Source: an uncultured Alphaproteobacteria bacterium (GTDB taxonomy: Bacteria; Pseudomonadota; Alphaproteobacteria; RF32; CAG-239). From it: a DNA stretch of 64,000 nt. The notes beneath the pieces are model-generated. The model was not told the DNA's origin. It made no database searches and worked only from the letters and a program-made list of their open reading frames with translations. This document shows, piece after piece, positions 10,001-17,868 of the stretch. Numbering within the stretch: position 1 is the first letter of the stretch; each line of letters starts with the position of its first letter. The stretch covers positions 1 through 64,000 of the forward strand of contig CALXWH010000003.1 of assembly GCA_944392315.1 (NCBI GenBank), given 5' to 3'. Made by a program: the position numbers and the translations under genes.

Positions 10001-10505
10001 GCCAAATCGTACTGTTTGAAATGCGCTGTGCTTGATTTCTTTTATCCCATTTGGATTGAATTTCAGGGTGTATGGCGTATAAACCCAAGGCTACTCCCCA
10101 GAAAAATTGGGATTCTTCATCTTTTAAGTTCAGAGGTGTTTTGATATCGCCGGTGGCTAAGAAATGCTCAAAATTTTCTTCATGATTGGCAAAAATTTGC
10201 TTTTTTTCTTCGCTTTCTTCAAACATCGGGGCGAGCTTTTTATACAATTCGCGAACATACTTTTCGGTATAATCATCTGGATTTCCGCTTAAAAATTTTT
10301 TTGAGAAATCAATACGCATTTGGTTTAACGGATTTTTCACAATATCCCTAATATGGCGGATTTTGGCTTCTTGCCTGTATTTTTCCGTTCCTTCAACTTC
10401 GGTTGATATACCAATCATATCGGCAGCATCTTGTTTCATCTGCTCTTTAACGGGTGGCTCTTCTTGATTTTCATTTTTTTTATTAAATATATCCATAATT
10501 CCCAT
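7071..10505 (-). CDS. Zincin-like/VWA protein with Gln-Gly repeat linker
   Basis: A 1144-residue first gene of the operon. Residues ~200-330 hold HEIAH at 241-245 (HExxH zinc motif), and 61-63 residues later a DELENMYANRYA stretch (Glu306/Glu308), which resembles the third-ligand helix of M78/M48 gluzincins (E-x-x-x-A-N/D-x-x-A). Residues ~480-700 are Gln/Gly/Asp low complexity built from 21-residue tandem repeats. The C-terminal VWA domain begins near 915 with the MIDAS motif DGSGS at 922-926 and later ITDGG. No signal peptide is present, so it should be cytoplasmic. Putative metallopeptidase domains joined to VWA domains next to MoxR ATPases are known as a theme (DUF2201-type), but this size and the partner set are unfamiliar to me. 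Peptidase activity is inferred from motifs only. A clear promoter lies just upstream. Confidence 0.85.
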   Translation of the reverse strand: MGIMDIFNKKNENQEEPPVKEQMKQDAADMIGISTEVEGTEKYRQEAKIRHIRDIVKNPLNQMRIDFSKKFLSGNPDDYTEKYVRELYKKLAPMFEESEEKKQIFANHEENFEHFLATGDIKTPLNLKDEESQFFWGVALGLYAIHPEIQSKWDKRNQAQRISNSTIWRRIASSSYMQQELQRHAMIVESAVDNKDTKLVWSENGYPNISYCFIPSKNMIIDDMLWTLVTGVDAAATAMNHEIAHSKGTQFTQSKRMEEIEKRQNALIEEMKECTNRKDMDGWMKAAKEATRLKLEYTYRFYFFDELENMYANRYAVNFGGDFDRAHLNELESDINVGMKYLEPLSLSEAEKELKADAEKRIAHVKAIARNSFFANNGIIDGLKKEDWHSLHLYPELLSGRDKDGRKMSAGECFERIREICDKFENSQPNKGLKELNATLYKKRMTTMSRRRVDLTDEFFDMFVAPHMEELYQKAEKNLENQIQQMQQQGQQGQPQDGQQGQGQGQQGQGSGQGGGKMGGMPPFPQPPISDGQQTKEQQSKQNQQQQGQQEGDQNQQGQGGGQGQQQDKDQGGDQNQQGQGGGQGQQQDKEQGGDQNQQGQGGSQGQQQDKEQGGDQNQQGQGGSQGQQQDKEQGGDQNQQGQGGGQDQQQEGQKAGSQNQQGQGGGQGQEGQDQQGHGNNQGQDQQGQNGEYPDTKQFELPNTDIYQPKMSEERAEELEEKAESIKELVEKAKENGVKVNDLPEHEQNGEYGDAPQKVSANNNSSKGGKNDNDSLENYLPQNDSPTLIDIDDMKKLTPDNMRAARFYREGNWDEYQRYVAQFKNEIAVAKKIIKEIITQNKFDSIKRGKEHQKEKMTQLPVQGGKTIDLQRHVELQKKLRRHDPNITKKDLERFRTKYKYSEEEIIKEVQLPQSNFGILIDGSGSMTGRPFESALAISCILYEAARSFKEINVYIYMMGEPYPLTVATPDTKTKEIGKNIESVRDGQGGACDYLLPAIQQFLKDVSEDMGKHPHVKSGFTHIFSITDGGNDDYFDMRNGESVVNNCLRTMLEKNEQLTFDSFFMGNHASGGGGGYTKPLIHEMQKEGCMRIDYVDGIERGEQIPEKIMEMLRKRLKHSTIKEPMTNSVKEKLIIETLKSMKKR
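8518..8890 (-). repeat. 63-bp in-frame tandem repeats coding Gln-Gly linker
   Basis: About six copies of a 63-bp unit start at 8518, 8581, 8644, 8707, 8770 and 8833. The four central copies are nearly identical and the outer ones are diverged. Each encodes a 21-residue unit rich in Gln, Gly, Asp and Asn with one Lys, so the frame is kept if copy number changes. The region joins the zincin-like and VWA parts of the protein and is predicted to be disordered. Repeat periodicity also keeps other frames open on both strands, which is an artefact. Confidence 0.9.
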
Positions 10506-10534
10506 AGCACACCTCTTTTTTATGCTTTTGGTTT

Positions 10535-10563
10535 AAAATACCATATTTTAAAAATACTGGCAA
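10535..10563 (-). promoter_or_regulatory. Sigma-70 promoter of the MoxR-VWA operon
   Basis: On the minus strand a TTGCCA -35 (10558-10563) and a TATTTT -10 (10535-10540) are separated by 17 bases, with TGG just before the -10 (extended -10). It lies ~30 bases upstream of the 10505 start codon and is the only strong promoter I see for the five genes. Confidence 0.65.
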
Positions 10564-10697
10564 GCACTTTTTTATGAAATATTTTCTAACTCATTGAATC
10601 TTTACAGTTTCTTAAACTTTTGATATTTTTCTCTTCAGACTTGACTTGAAATTTAAAAAGTTGATACTTGTTTTTAAAGGTTTTTTATTGAGAGTGT

Positions 10698-12263
10698 GTG
10701 GTGGAAGGTTCTTTACGTCAATTTCAGATTTTTCCATGGGTGTTGTCCGGATTTCTTTTCTTCGGGCTAACGCTTGCGGCTAATCTTTTTAATCTTGACA
10801 ACGCTATGCTTAATTTGTGGGGGGCGCTTGCCATGGCTGTGGCGTTTAATCCGCTGCGGCTCAAAAATCAACCCTTTCGCATTTGGGGGATTATGGCGCT
10901 TATTGCCGCTCTGCTTCCCTTTTATCTTAAAGCTCATATCTGGGGCGTATGGATTTTTGCGCTGTTCCTTATCTTTGCTATGCTCCTCAAACGCGACTAC
11001 TCTAAAACGGATGTTTCCGCTTATGGTTTGCTCTTGATTATGGGGGGCTTTTTCTTCAATCTTTCTCTTATTACCAATACGGGACACGCCGATATTCAGT
11101 ATGATTTTGCTTCGTGTTTTAATTACATTGAGTATATTTTAGATAATCATTTCTTATTTTGGAACGAAAATCCGCTCTTAACCCGCCCTTCATACTCTAC
11201 TTATCACCCGATTTTGCATTTCTTTTTGGCGGCGGCGGAAATGCGGTTTGCGCTCCTCTTTACGGACAGTATGCAAATTGCTGCAGAAACGGCACAGACG
11301 GCCTTTTGTTGCTATATGCTTTGGTATTATCTTATTTGTGAGAGAATTTTAAGGCTGTTTAATCTGCAACCTATCTCTTATTTTTGCGGCTTATTGCTCG
11401 TTATTTTCTTTCCGGCTTATAACGCCATTGCCGGATTTTTTAATAACGACTGTTTGCTTTTGCCGTTGCAGGCGGGCACTATCTATTATTCCCTGCTCTA
11501 TTATCAAAACCGAGAGCGCAAAAACTTAATCTATCTTTTTATTTTTGCAACGCTTGCCGCCCTCACCAAACTTTCCGCCATTGTAGTTTTGCCTTTGACG
11601 GCGGTTATTCTGCTTGTCAGGCTTATTCAACACCATGACAAACAAACTTGGCTTGAAATCGGTCTATTCAGCATTTGTCTGCTCGGCGGCTTGGCGATTT
11701 GGCCTTTGTATCAGCACTTTTTCTTACACGTTGAGGCAGCTTTTGTGCCGCCGCAAGAACATTTATCGCTTCAACCTTACTCTTATTGGCAAAGGTTTAA
11801 CCCATTGGGGGCTTGGTTTTATGATCGGATATTTTATAACGACTTTGGCATCAACCTTTGGGAAACGATGACGAAAACGGCTCTCTTCGGGCAATGGGAT
11901 TTTTCGTACCGCGCTAATGATATTATGCCGCTTATTTATATGCTTATCTGGGCTTTCAAGGCGATTTTGCTGTTGCTCTGGGGCGTGGTGTTTTATTTTT
12001 GCTTTTACAAAAGAGCAACTAACTCTTGGTTAGCGATGGTTTTACTTATGGGGATTTTAGCGGGGCAAGTTGCTTTTGGGCTGATGCACCCGTATATGTG
12101 CAACCAAGATTTTCGGTATGTGGCAATTATTCCCCTTGCATGGGCGATTTTGTTGGCGCAATTTTGTAATTTCATCCCACGCAAAGGGCAAATCTGCGTC
12201 CTTATTCTTATCAGCGTATTTGCCTTTTTGAGTGCTTTTATTTGGTGGCGGATTTCTTTTTAG
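10698..12263 (+). CDS. Polytopic membrane protein, GT-C glycosyltransferase-like
   Basis: A 521-residue protein with about 11-13 hydrophobic segments and short loops. After the first three or four membrane spans comes a hydrophilic loop (residues ~130-165) containing Asp-Ile-Gln-Tyr-Asp and a later Tyr-His-Pro, reminiscent of the acidic catalytic loop of GT39/GT83-like enzymes that use polyprenyl-phosphate sugars. The family assignment is by architecture, not by a diagnostic signature. The start is GTG at 10698 or the adjacent GTG at 10701; no strong ribosome binding site separates them. It is divergent from the MoxR-VWA operon, with 192 bases between the two starts. It could modify an envelope glycan or lipid. 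Confidence 0.7.
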   Translation: MVEGSLRQFQIFPWVLSGFLFFGLTLAANLFNLDNAMLNLWGALAMAVAFNPLRLKNQPFRIWGIMALIAALLPFYLKAHIWGVWIFALFLIFAMLLKRDYSKTDVSAYGLLLIMGGFFFNLSLITNTGHADIQYDFASCFNYIEYILDNHFLFWNENPLLTRPSYSTYHPILHFFLAAAEMRFALLFTDSMQIAAETAQTAFCCYMLWYYLICERILRLFNLQPISYFCGLLLVIFFPAYNAIAGFFNNDCLLLPLQAGTIYYSLLYYQNRERKNLIYLFIFATLAALTKLSAIVVLPLTAVILLVRLIQHHDKQTWLEIGLFSICLLGGLAIWPLYQHFFLHVEAAFVPPQEHLSLQPYSYWQRFNPLGAWFYDRIFYNDFGINLWETMTKTALFGQWDFSYRANDIMPLIYMLIWAFKAILLLLWGVVFYFCFYKRATNSWLAMVLLMGILAGQVAFGLMHPYMCNQDFRYVAIIPLAWAILLAQFCNFIPRKGQICVLILISVFAFLSAFIWWRISF

Positions 12264-12298
12264 TCTCGGCTTTCTCACCCTTTTATCGCTATCTCTGT

Positions 12299-12327
12299 TT
12301 GACTTTGCCTTTAAAATGTGGTATTTT
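12299..12327 (+). promoter_or_regulatory. Sigma-70 promoter
   Basis: TTGACT (12299-12304), a 17-base spacer, then TATTTT (12322-12327) preceded by TGG. It lies ~42 bases before the start codon at 12369. Confidence 0.65.
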
Positions 12328-12368
12328 AGAGGTCTAAGAAAATATATTTATAACTAAAATTACTCATT

Positions 12369-13547
12369 ATGGAAAATTATTTTAAATTCGTGGATACGAA
12401 CCGCGAAGATTTTCAGAAATTGATGGTTGAAAACGCTTATCGCTGTAACGCTGCCGGACGGCAATTTATGGCGGAACGTGTACATGTTGTAAAAGCTCGT
12501 CAGGTAAATCTTGATGCCGAAACTCTCCGCTATGCGGAAGAAATCGGTGGATTAAAGCCTGGGGATACATTCAAATATCCCAACGCTCAGGGAGGGATGT
12601 CTAAGGCTGTCGTATGCTCGTTGTACGACTTGCCGAAAAACCTAGTCAACCCTTATCTTTATTGTTTCAGCGGTTTCCTCACGGCTCCGCTGTTTGCAAT
12701 GGAGATTTTACGGGGGTATGCCAAGAAAACTCATAGAGTGTTACCGTTCCTGACCTCTGGCAAGGAGGGAAACAAAGGCGTGTTCAAGAAGTTGTTCTAT
12801 CGTTCAAGCGGGCTTATCCGCAAAACGGAGTACGACACCTACACTGCCTTGATGGCGCAGATGACCGGAAAGGACTATGCGTATCGGAATTACTTCCCGA
12901 GTAACGATGACGACTCGGAGGGCAATCTTATTGAGATATACAATTTTGCCGTATCTCAAGGGCTTAAAGAAGTTACATTCGTCATCTGCTCAGGCAATCC
13001 ATTTTATGACAAGCGCTTGCTTGCCGAGTGGATGTGGCAGCTCAGACAAGAAAAATTTGCGGCTATTAAAGTCAACCTCGTGTTGGTTCACTGCCCGATT
13101 TTCTTACCGAAAACTGACAAGGTTGTCATTCCTGAAGCAAAGGTATCTGAAATTTATCTGGGTTACATTGCTGCTTGCTTGGGCCCGTTAAAGAAAGATA
13201 CTATTCGCCTTAATGGCGTGACAAAATCCACCGCGCCCGAACGCTACGCTATGCCTAAGGTTTTTAGTGCCGACTGGGAAAGATTTCGTGATATCATCGT
13301 TAACTACTCCAATATGGGGTGGCCGAATTATCAGGAAATTCTTTACGGTATTCCTCACGAGGAAGCAGTGTCAAACATTATCTTATCGGATTTGTTTGCT
13401 CGCAATTCCTACACACCGGAGGAATACGATGAAGGTATTAAGAACCTCATTGAGGATTATCTGAACTTCATTGGCGGGTCGTTCCAAAAACAATGCAAAT
13501 TTAAGCAGTGGCTTATCAATACGCCGGATAAGCGTTATTTTGAATAA
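12369..13547 (+). CDS. DUF218/YdcF-like hypothetical protein
   Basis: A 392-residue soluble protein. The central part (residues ~130-250) has a DTYTAL helix, then a Ser-Glu-Gly-Asn motif starting a helix, and a VTFVICSGNPFYDKR strand-loop. This is the order seen in DUF218/YdcF Rossmann-like proteins (Asp/Thr-rich helix, S-x-x-T/N-x-x-N helix, V-T-S-x-x-H/Y-x-x-R). A second possible relative lies at 30634-31911. It is a single-gene unit with its own promoter and a strong terminator. It uses more AAG, ATC and CTC codons than its neighbours, which may mean higher expression. The function is unknown and the family call is tentative. Confidence 0.65.
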   Translation: MENYFKFVDTNREDFQKLMVENAYRCNAAGRQFMAERVHVVKARQVNLDAETLRYAEEIGGLKPGDTFKYPNAQGGMSKAVVCSLYDLPKNLVNPYLYCFSGFLTAPLFAMEILRGYAKKTHRVLPFLTSGKEGNKGVFKKLFYRSSGLIRKTEYDTYTALMAQMTGKDYAYRNYFPSNDDDSEGNLIEIYNFAVSQGLKEVTFVICSGNPFYDKRLLAEWMWQLRQEKFAAIKVNLVLVHCPIFLPKTDKVVIPEAKVSEIYLGYIAACLGPLKKDTIRLNGVTKSTAPERYAMPKVFSADWERFRDIIVNYSNMGWPNYQEILYGIPHEEAVSNIILSDLFARNSYTPEEYDEGIKNLIEDYLNFIGGSFQKQCKFKQWLINTPDKRYFE

Positions 13548-13565
13548 GTCGCGGCTTAAATTTCG

Positions 13566-13588
13566 GCTCCCTTCGGGGAGCTTTTTTT
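13566..13588 (+). terminator. Intrinsic terminator
   Basis: GCTCCC (13566-13571), TTCG tetraloop, GGGAGC (13576-13581), then seven T residues. It ends the DUF218-like gene 18 bases after its stop. Confidence 0.92.
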
Positions 13589-13639
13589 ATGCTTTTTTAT
13601 CTTTATCACCTTTCATAAGTGGATAAAATCTTGTTGCGA

Positions 13640-13668
13640 TTGAAAAATACACCCACCGCTTATATTAT
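13640..13668 (+). promoter_or_regulatory. Sigma-70 promoter of trkH
   Basis: TTGAAA (13640-13645), 17-base spacer, TATTAT (13663-13668), ~32 bases before the trkH start codon. Confidence 0.6.
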
Positions 13669-13700
13669 GTTGGAGATTATAATAGAAGAGGATTTTCTTG

Positions 13701-15143
13701 ATGTGGCAACCGGTTTTGATGATTAACGGGTTTATTATCTTTGTTTGGGGCGCGCTGATGCTCCTTCCCGCCGCTGTGCTCAAATATTATTCCGGTCATT
13801 TTGACGTGACGTTTATTGAGTGTTCTTTGCTCTCTATGTTTTTGGGCGGGATGCTCTTTTTTGCTAACTATGGGAAAATTAAAAATATCTCTATCTTGCA
13901 GGGATATTTGATTACGGTGACTTGTTGGTTTGTTTGCCCTTTTATCTGTGCTTTGCCGCTTTATGGCAACGGAGATATTTCTTCTTATGCAGATGCCCTC
14001 TTTGAAGCCACATCCGGCTTAACCACTACCGGTTCAACCATTTTAACCAACGTGGAAGCTCAGCCTAAGTCCGTCCTTTTCTGGCGGGCTATTCTTAATG
14101 GCGTCAGCGGTGTGGGGATTGTGATTTTTGCCGTTGCGTTGATGCCTTTCTTGGGAATCGGAGGTATGCATATTTTTACAAAGGAAAACTCTGATACCGA
14201 AGAGAAATTTTTGCCTAAAGTACGCTATATCGCTAAAGATATCATTATCGTTTATGTCATGCTTAATATTATTTGCGCGGTCTTGCTCAAATGGGCCGGT
14301 ATGAACTGGTTTGATGCCATCTGCTTTGCTTTAGCCACTTTATGTACAGGCGGACTATCTACAAAAAATAATTCCGTTGCCTTTTTTGACAGCCCGACTA
14401 TTGAAGCCGTTATCGGTATTTTTATGATTTTGGGGTCGTTGCCGATGACATATTTTATTCTGATTGCGAAAAAAAGAAGTTTTTCCTTCATTACCGGAAA
14501 TAAACAAGTTAATGCTTTTCTTAAAATTGTTGTATTTTATATCTTAAGCATCAGTATTTTTTATGCGCTTTCGGCAAAAATTGATTTTACCACCGCTTTC
14601 AGACAAGTTTCTTTTAATGTTATTTCGGCAATGACTACCACGGGGCTTTCTTCATGTGACTTTATTCAATGGGGAAGTTGGGTTCCGGTTGTCTTTTTTA
14701 TCCTTTTTATGACCGGCGGATGTACAGGTTCTACCACCGGTTCTATTAAAATTTTTCGTTGGCAGGTTATTGGAGCCTTTTTTAACAAAAATGCAACGAC
14801 CTCACTCTCCCCTAATCAGGTTGCCGTTATGAAAGCCGGCGGAAAAATTATTGATGATAATATTGTGGCGTCGGTTTTTGTGATGGTGTTGGGCTTTTTG
14901 TTTGCTATTGTTTTCTTCACGCTCATTATCACGATGACCGGGGTTGATTTCTTAACGGCCTTAGGCGCTGTGACCGGTAATATCACGAACTCGGGTATCG
15001 GGCTGACTGAAGCGACAGGTCCTGCCGGCAGTTTTGCAGGCTTTACGCCGTTTGTGAAATATCTGCTCGCTTTTATTATGGTGTTGGGGCGATTGGAAGT
15101 TATTGCCGTGCTTGTCCTCTTACACAAAATTAAAGTTATGTAA
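13701..15143 (+). CDS. trkH: Trk/Ktr-type potassium uptake channel subunit TrkH
   Basis: A 480-residue inner-membrane protein with the four-fold repeated membrane-pore-membrane architecture of TrkH. The pore loops are recognisable as TTTGS (residue ~110), CTGGLST (residue ~216), TTTGLSS and a final TGNITNSG segment. It forms the K+-conducting subunit, normally gated by a cytoplasmic TrkA NAD-binding protein, which is not in this window. I start at ATG 13701 because AGAAGAGGA ends 8-9 bases upstream; an in-frame TTG directly before it is less likely. Length is normal for the family. Confidence 0.95.
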   Translation: MWQPVLMINGFIIFVWGALMLLPAAVLKYYSGHFDVTFIECSLLSMFLGGMLFFANYGKIKNISILQGYLITVTCWFVCPFICALPLYGNGDISSYADALFEATSGLTTTGSTILTNVEAQPKSVLFWRAILNGVSGVGIVIFAVALMPFLGIGGMHIFTKENSDTEEKFLPKVRYIAKDIIIVYVMLNIICAVLLKWAGMNWFDAICFALATLCTGGLSTKNNSVAFFDSPTIEAVIGIFMILGSLPMTYFILIAKKRSFSFITGNKQVNAFLKIVVFYILSISIFYALSAKIDFTTAFRQVSFNVISAMTTTGLSSCDFIQWGSWVPVVFFILFMTGGCTGSTTGSIKIFRWQVIGAFFNKNATTSLSPNQVAVMKAGGKIIDDNIVASVFVMVLGFLFAIVFFTLIITMTGVDFLTALGAVTGNITNSGIGLTEATGPAGSFAGFTPFVKYLLAFIMVLGRLEVIAVLVLLHKIKVM

Positions 15144-15248
15144 TTTTTCGCCTTTTCTTTTTGACAAAACTGTTGACATAATATTTTCTGCGGGTGTAAC
15201 CTTGTCTTGATTAAAATATGATTATGTTTAACTTTAAATGTTATTTTT

Positions 15249-16187
15249 ATGAAAAAATTAGGTTATGTTTCAGAACCGGAACAATATGCTTCGGCTGGAG
15301 ATTTGTTATTTATTGAAAATTCTGTTGAGGCTCGGACTTTTTTTGAAGAAAGTTGCGGAAAAGGTGGGTATGTTTTCCTCTGTAACGTAGCTTTATCTTC
15401 TCTTCGTTATCCATCTTTACCTTTTTGGGTATATCTTGATGCAAAAGCTAAGAAAATTACTTCAATGATTCCTGCTTTTATTATGGATAATGTTGAGGAT
15501 ATTCTTGATTTGGAGTTCCGAGAAGTGAAGCCGTTTACTTCGGATGCTTTTATTTTCTGGAAAAATACATTGTTGGCTGTTGTGATTACTTCTACCGGCG
15601 AAATTACTATTCAGAGAGTACGTACCATTTTAACCGAGGAGGATATGCTTTCTATTTCTCGATTAGAAAATGCTTATAAAGTTAATGATGTCTATCCGGT
15701 AGAGCTCTATTCGGTTGCTAATCATAAGTTTGTTTGCGTTTGTTGGTCCATTGAGGCTGAAGATTACGATGGTATTATTTGGCATCCTGTTTGTCAGGAC
15801 GACACTGCACTCACTCAGCAAGTTGATGTAAATATGTTAACTGAATATCCTATTGAATTGGGTGATACGGCTGTTATCGGTGGTGATGTTTATACGCTTT
15901 GTTATCGCAAAGATTTAGGTAAATATTTCCAGCGTAATGAGGTACAAACTAAACTTTCGGTTAACAAATCTAAGCCTGAAACAGAACAGATTGTTCCACC
16001 GCCTGAACCGGTTAAAAAGCCTGCACAGGTCTTTGCTATGCAAAATCCTCGTCAAGCAAAACCGCAACAGAAAAAAACCGCTAGTGGGCGATGCGTTTAT
16101 ATGAACATTAACGGAACAAAAAATGATGAGCCTATGGCTTCAGCAAAAACAAAGCCTCATATTATTCCTTTTAAACCTAAGAAATAA
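15249..16187 (+). CDS. Hypothetical protein with Pro/Lys-rich C-terminal tail
   Basis: A 312-residue protein without signal peptide or membrane spans. Residues 1-230 look like an alternating beta/alpha fold with several Cys residues. Residues ~235-312 form a Pro/Lys/Gln-rich, probably disordered basic tail. I recognise no family. Two TTGACA elements lie at 15161-15166 and 15173-15178, 75-90 bases upstream, but without a convincing -10. A strong terminator follows 15 bases after the stop, so it is monocistronic. Confidence 0.65.
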   Translation: MKKLGYVSEPEQYASAGDLLFIENSVEARTFFEESCGKGGYVFLCNVALSSLRYPSLPFWVYLDAKAKKITSMIPAFIMDNVEDILDLEFREVKPFTSDAFIFWKNTLLAVVITSTGEITIQRVRTILTEEDMLSISRLENAYKVNDVYPVELYSVANHKFVCVCWSIEAEDYDGIIWHPVCQDDTALTQQVDVNMLTEYPIELGDTAVIGGDVYTLCYRKDLGKYFQRNEVQTKLSVNKSKPETEQIVPPPEPVKKPAQVFAMQNPRQAKPQQKKTASGRCVYMNINGTKNDEPMASAKTKPHIIPFKPKK

Positions 16188-16202
16188 TATGTTTGCTTAC
16201 TT

Positions 16203-16234
16203 AAAAAGGAAGAGTTCATACTCTTCCTTTTTTG
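16203..16234. terminator. Bidirectional intrinsic terminator
   Basis: A perfect 13-bp stem (16203-16215 with 16220-16232), TCAT loop, A-rich left arm and T-rich right arm. It separates the convergent 312-residue protein gene and dUTPase gene. Confidence 0.9.
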
Positions 16235-16244
16235 TTGTCTTTTA

Positions 16245-16754
16245 CTATTTTGAAGTGGAACCTAGTCCCCCGTTACGCTTGGCTGTGGCATTATCCTCAT
16301 ATGTAAGACCATAAGGTATAAATATTCCCTGACATACCGATGCACCTGCTTGCAGTTCCAGCACTTTATCCGTGTTACTGTCATTGGTTAATTTTACAAA
16401 AATATGCCCCTCGTTATCCGAATAATAGTAATCACTATCTATCACGCCAATCGTATTGTCCATTTGCAAACGATATTTAAAACCTAATCCGGATTTGGGC
16501 ATTATCCCCAAAAACCACCCCTCTTCTATTTTTACTCTTACTCCTGTCGGCAATAAAATATTTTCTTTGGGGCGCAATGTTATGGCAATCGGGGTAAAAA
16601 AATCATAGCCGGCAGAACCGGAAGTGGCGCGCGTGGGCAACTTGATGTTTTCATATATGCTTTTTATCTCTGCATCATCGGCTAAAAAAATACCTTTCCA
16701 GGCTGTATTAAATTGTTCAAAACTTACTTTTTCAAAAGTGGCAATTCTTGGCAT
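16245..16754 (-). CDS. dut: dUTP diphosphatase (dUTPase)
   Basis: Hydrolyses dUTP to dUMP and diphosphate, keeping uracil out of DNA and feeding dTMP synthesis. The trimeric dUTPase motifs are visible in order: AGYDFF (motif 1), PKSGLG (motif 2), TIGVIDSDY (motif 3), a Gln-containing QGIFIPY segment (motif 4), and the C-terminal phosphate-binding RNGGLGSTSK (motif 5). An N-terminal ~35-residue extension precedes motif 1, and a short insertion follows motif 3. I chose the start at 16754 because AAGGAG lies 6-7 bases upstream; an ATG at 16772 has no such site. The protein has 169 residues. Confidence 0.93.
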   Translation of the reverse strand: MPRIATFEKVSFEQFNTAWKGIFLADDAEIKSIYENIKLPTRATSGSAGYDFFTPIAITLRPKENILLPTGVRVKIEEGWFLGIMPKSGLGFKYRLQMDNTIGVIDSDYYYSDNEGHIFVKLTNDSNTDKVLELQAGASVCQGIFIPYGLTYEDNATAKRNGGLGSTSK

Positions 16755-16891
16755 TGTCTTCTCCTTATTCATTTTAGGTGATTATGGGGGGATTTCTTGA
16801 GGGTGGCAATATTTTTCTTGATTTTTCCTCATTTATCTCATAGAGTAGCGACTAATTTCTTAATTATTGTTTCACTTAAATTTTTGTTTTT

Positions 16892-17746
16892 ATGCATTCT
16901 GTTAAATTTAAAAAATTGTGTTTTGGCGCTTTGCTCAAACCCAGTTGTTGGGGTTGCGCCGCTTTTAATCATCAGGTTGTCGGCGGATGGATTGCTGTTA
17001 TCTTATTTGCCTTGGTCGGGTGGTTTTATGTGGCAGCTGGCGTTGCCTTGTTGGTTGTGCTGTTTATGATGCACTTGATTGTTTCTCCGGTCGCTCAGTA
17101 TAAAATTCCGATGAGTGATAAGGTGCTTTTCGTGTTGTTGTTTCATTCTGATTTTTATCGGAAATTTAAAACCGATTTGCGCCGAAAGATGTCTCTGGTG
17201 CGAATTATCGCTTTGCACGCTGACGGGCAGACGGAAATTATTTGGAAAGGTAAAGAAGTTTTTGGCTGTGATGTGCGATTTTGCCAATCGGGATTGTTTC
17301 TGTTTAAGCCGAGGCTTGCGTTTTGGGCGGTTGTTTCAGACGGATTTGAATATGGCAAAGATTTGGGACGACGTATCGGCGACTTGGTCTTTGATGAAAA
17401 AGCCTCTCTCAACAAACGAACTTTGCATTTTTTGATGAACAACACCTGCTTTGCATTGACGGTGGATGCGTATAATCGCGATTTGATTTTTACGTATTTT
17501 CATCAGGCGGTTGTCTTTAAGCCTTTAAATTCTGATGAACTTTCTCACATTGTGGTGGGAACGGCGCTGCAACATCTGGTGTGCACCATTGACGGCAAAG
17601 ATTACCTTATCGGATATCATATCTCGGATATGGGCGTGCCGATGGCGTATCTGATTATTGCCTCTACGTTTATCTGGAAGCATAACGGTAAAGATGTTAT
17701 TTTGCATGCCGATGAAAACGGTGCTTTCAAAATGCCTTTGCACTAA
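16892..17746 (+). CDS. Hypothetical membrane-anchored protein
   Basis: A 284-residue protein with two hydrophobic segments at residues ~30-65 and a soluble C-terminal part (residues ~85-284) of alternating beta and alpha character. No family is recognised. The N-terminus contains three Cys residues (residues ~10-22) before the membrane segments. It is monocistronic, ends at a strong terminator and lies just upstream of the SOS-regulated polymerase gene, without obvious functional link. The ATG at 16892 lacks a clear ribosome binding site, so the start is uncertain. Confidence 0.6.
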   Translation: MHSVKFKKLCFGALLKPSCWGCAAFNHQVVGGWIAVILFALVGWFYVAAGVALLVVLFMMHLIVSPVAQYKIPMSDKVLFVLLFHSDFYRKFKTDLRRKMSLVRIIALHADGQTEIIWKGKEVFGCDVRFCQSGLFLFKPRLAFWAVVSDGFEYGKDLGRRIGDLVFDEKASLNKRTLHFLMNNTCFALTVDAYNRDLIFTYFHQAVVFKPLNSDELSHIVVGTALQHLVCTIDGKDYLIGYHISDMGVPMAYLIIASTFIWKHNGKDVILHADENGAFKMPLH

Positions 17747-17760
17747 TTTTTTCTCTTGAC

Positions 17761-17788
17761 GACGCTCTTTTTGGGGCGTCTTTTTTTT
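17761..17788 (+). terminator. Intrinsic terminator
   Basis: GACGCTC (17761-17767) pairs with GGGCGTC (17774-17780, one G-T wobble), followed by eight T residues. Confidence 0.88.
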
Positions 17789-17800
17789 ATCCACACAAGA

Positions 17801-17815
17801 GAACATTTTTAGAAC
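17801..17815 (+). promoter_or_regulatory. SOS box (LexA operator) upstream of umuC-like gene
   Basis: GAAC (17801-17804), seven bases, GAAC (17812-17815). This is the reverse complement of the alphaproteobacterial LexA direct repeat GTTC-N7-GTTC. The same motif occurs in front of lexA at 30577-30591. Confidence 0.8.
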
Positions 17816-17822
17816 ATTTTAA

Positions 17823-17850
17823 TTGACTCTTGAAACTTTTTTGATTAAAT
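17823..17850 (+). promoter_or_regulatory. Promoter of umuC-like gene
   Basis: TTGACT (17823-17828) and TTAAAT (17845-17850) with a 16-base spacer, just downstream of the SOS box, ~19 bases before the start codon. LexA bound at 17801-17815 would contact the region directly upstream of the -35. Confidence 0.5.
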
Positions 17851-17868
17851 TCTAAAAAAGAGGTGGTT

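Noticed and set aside
15161..15178. Two TTGACA elements upstream of the gene at 15249
   Set aside because: No -10 element at a good spacing from either; recorded in the gene entry but not annotated as a promoter.
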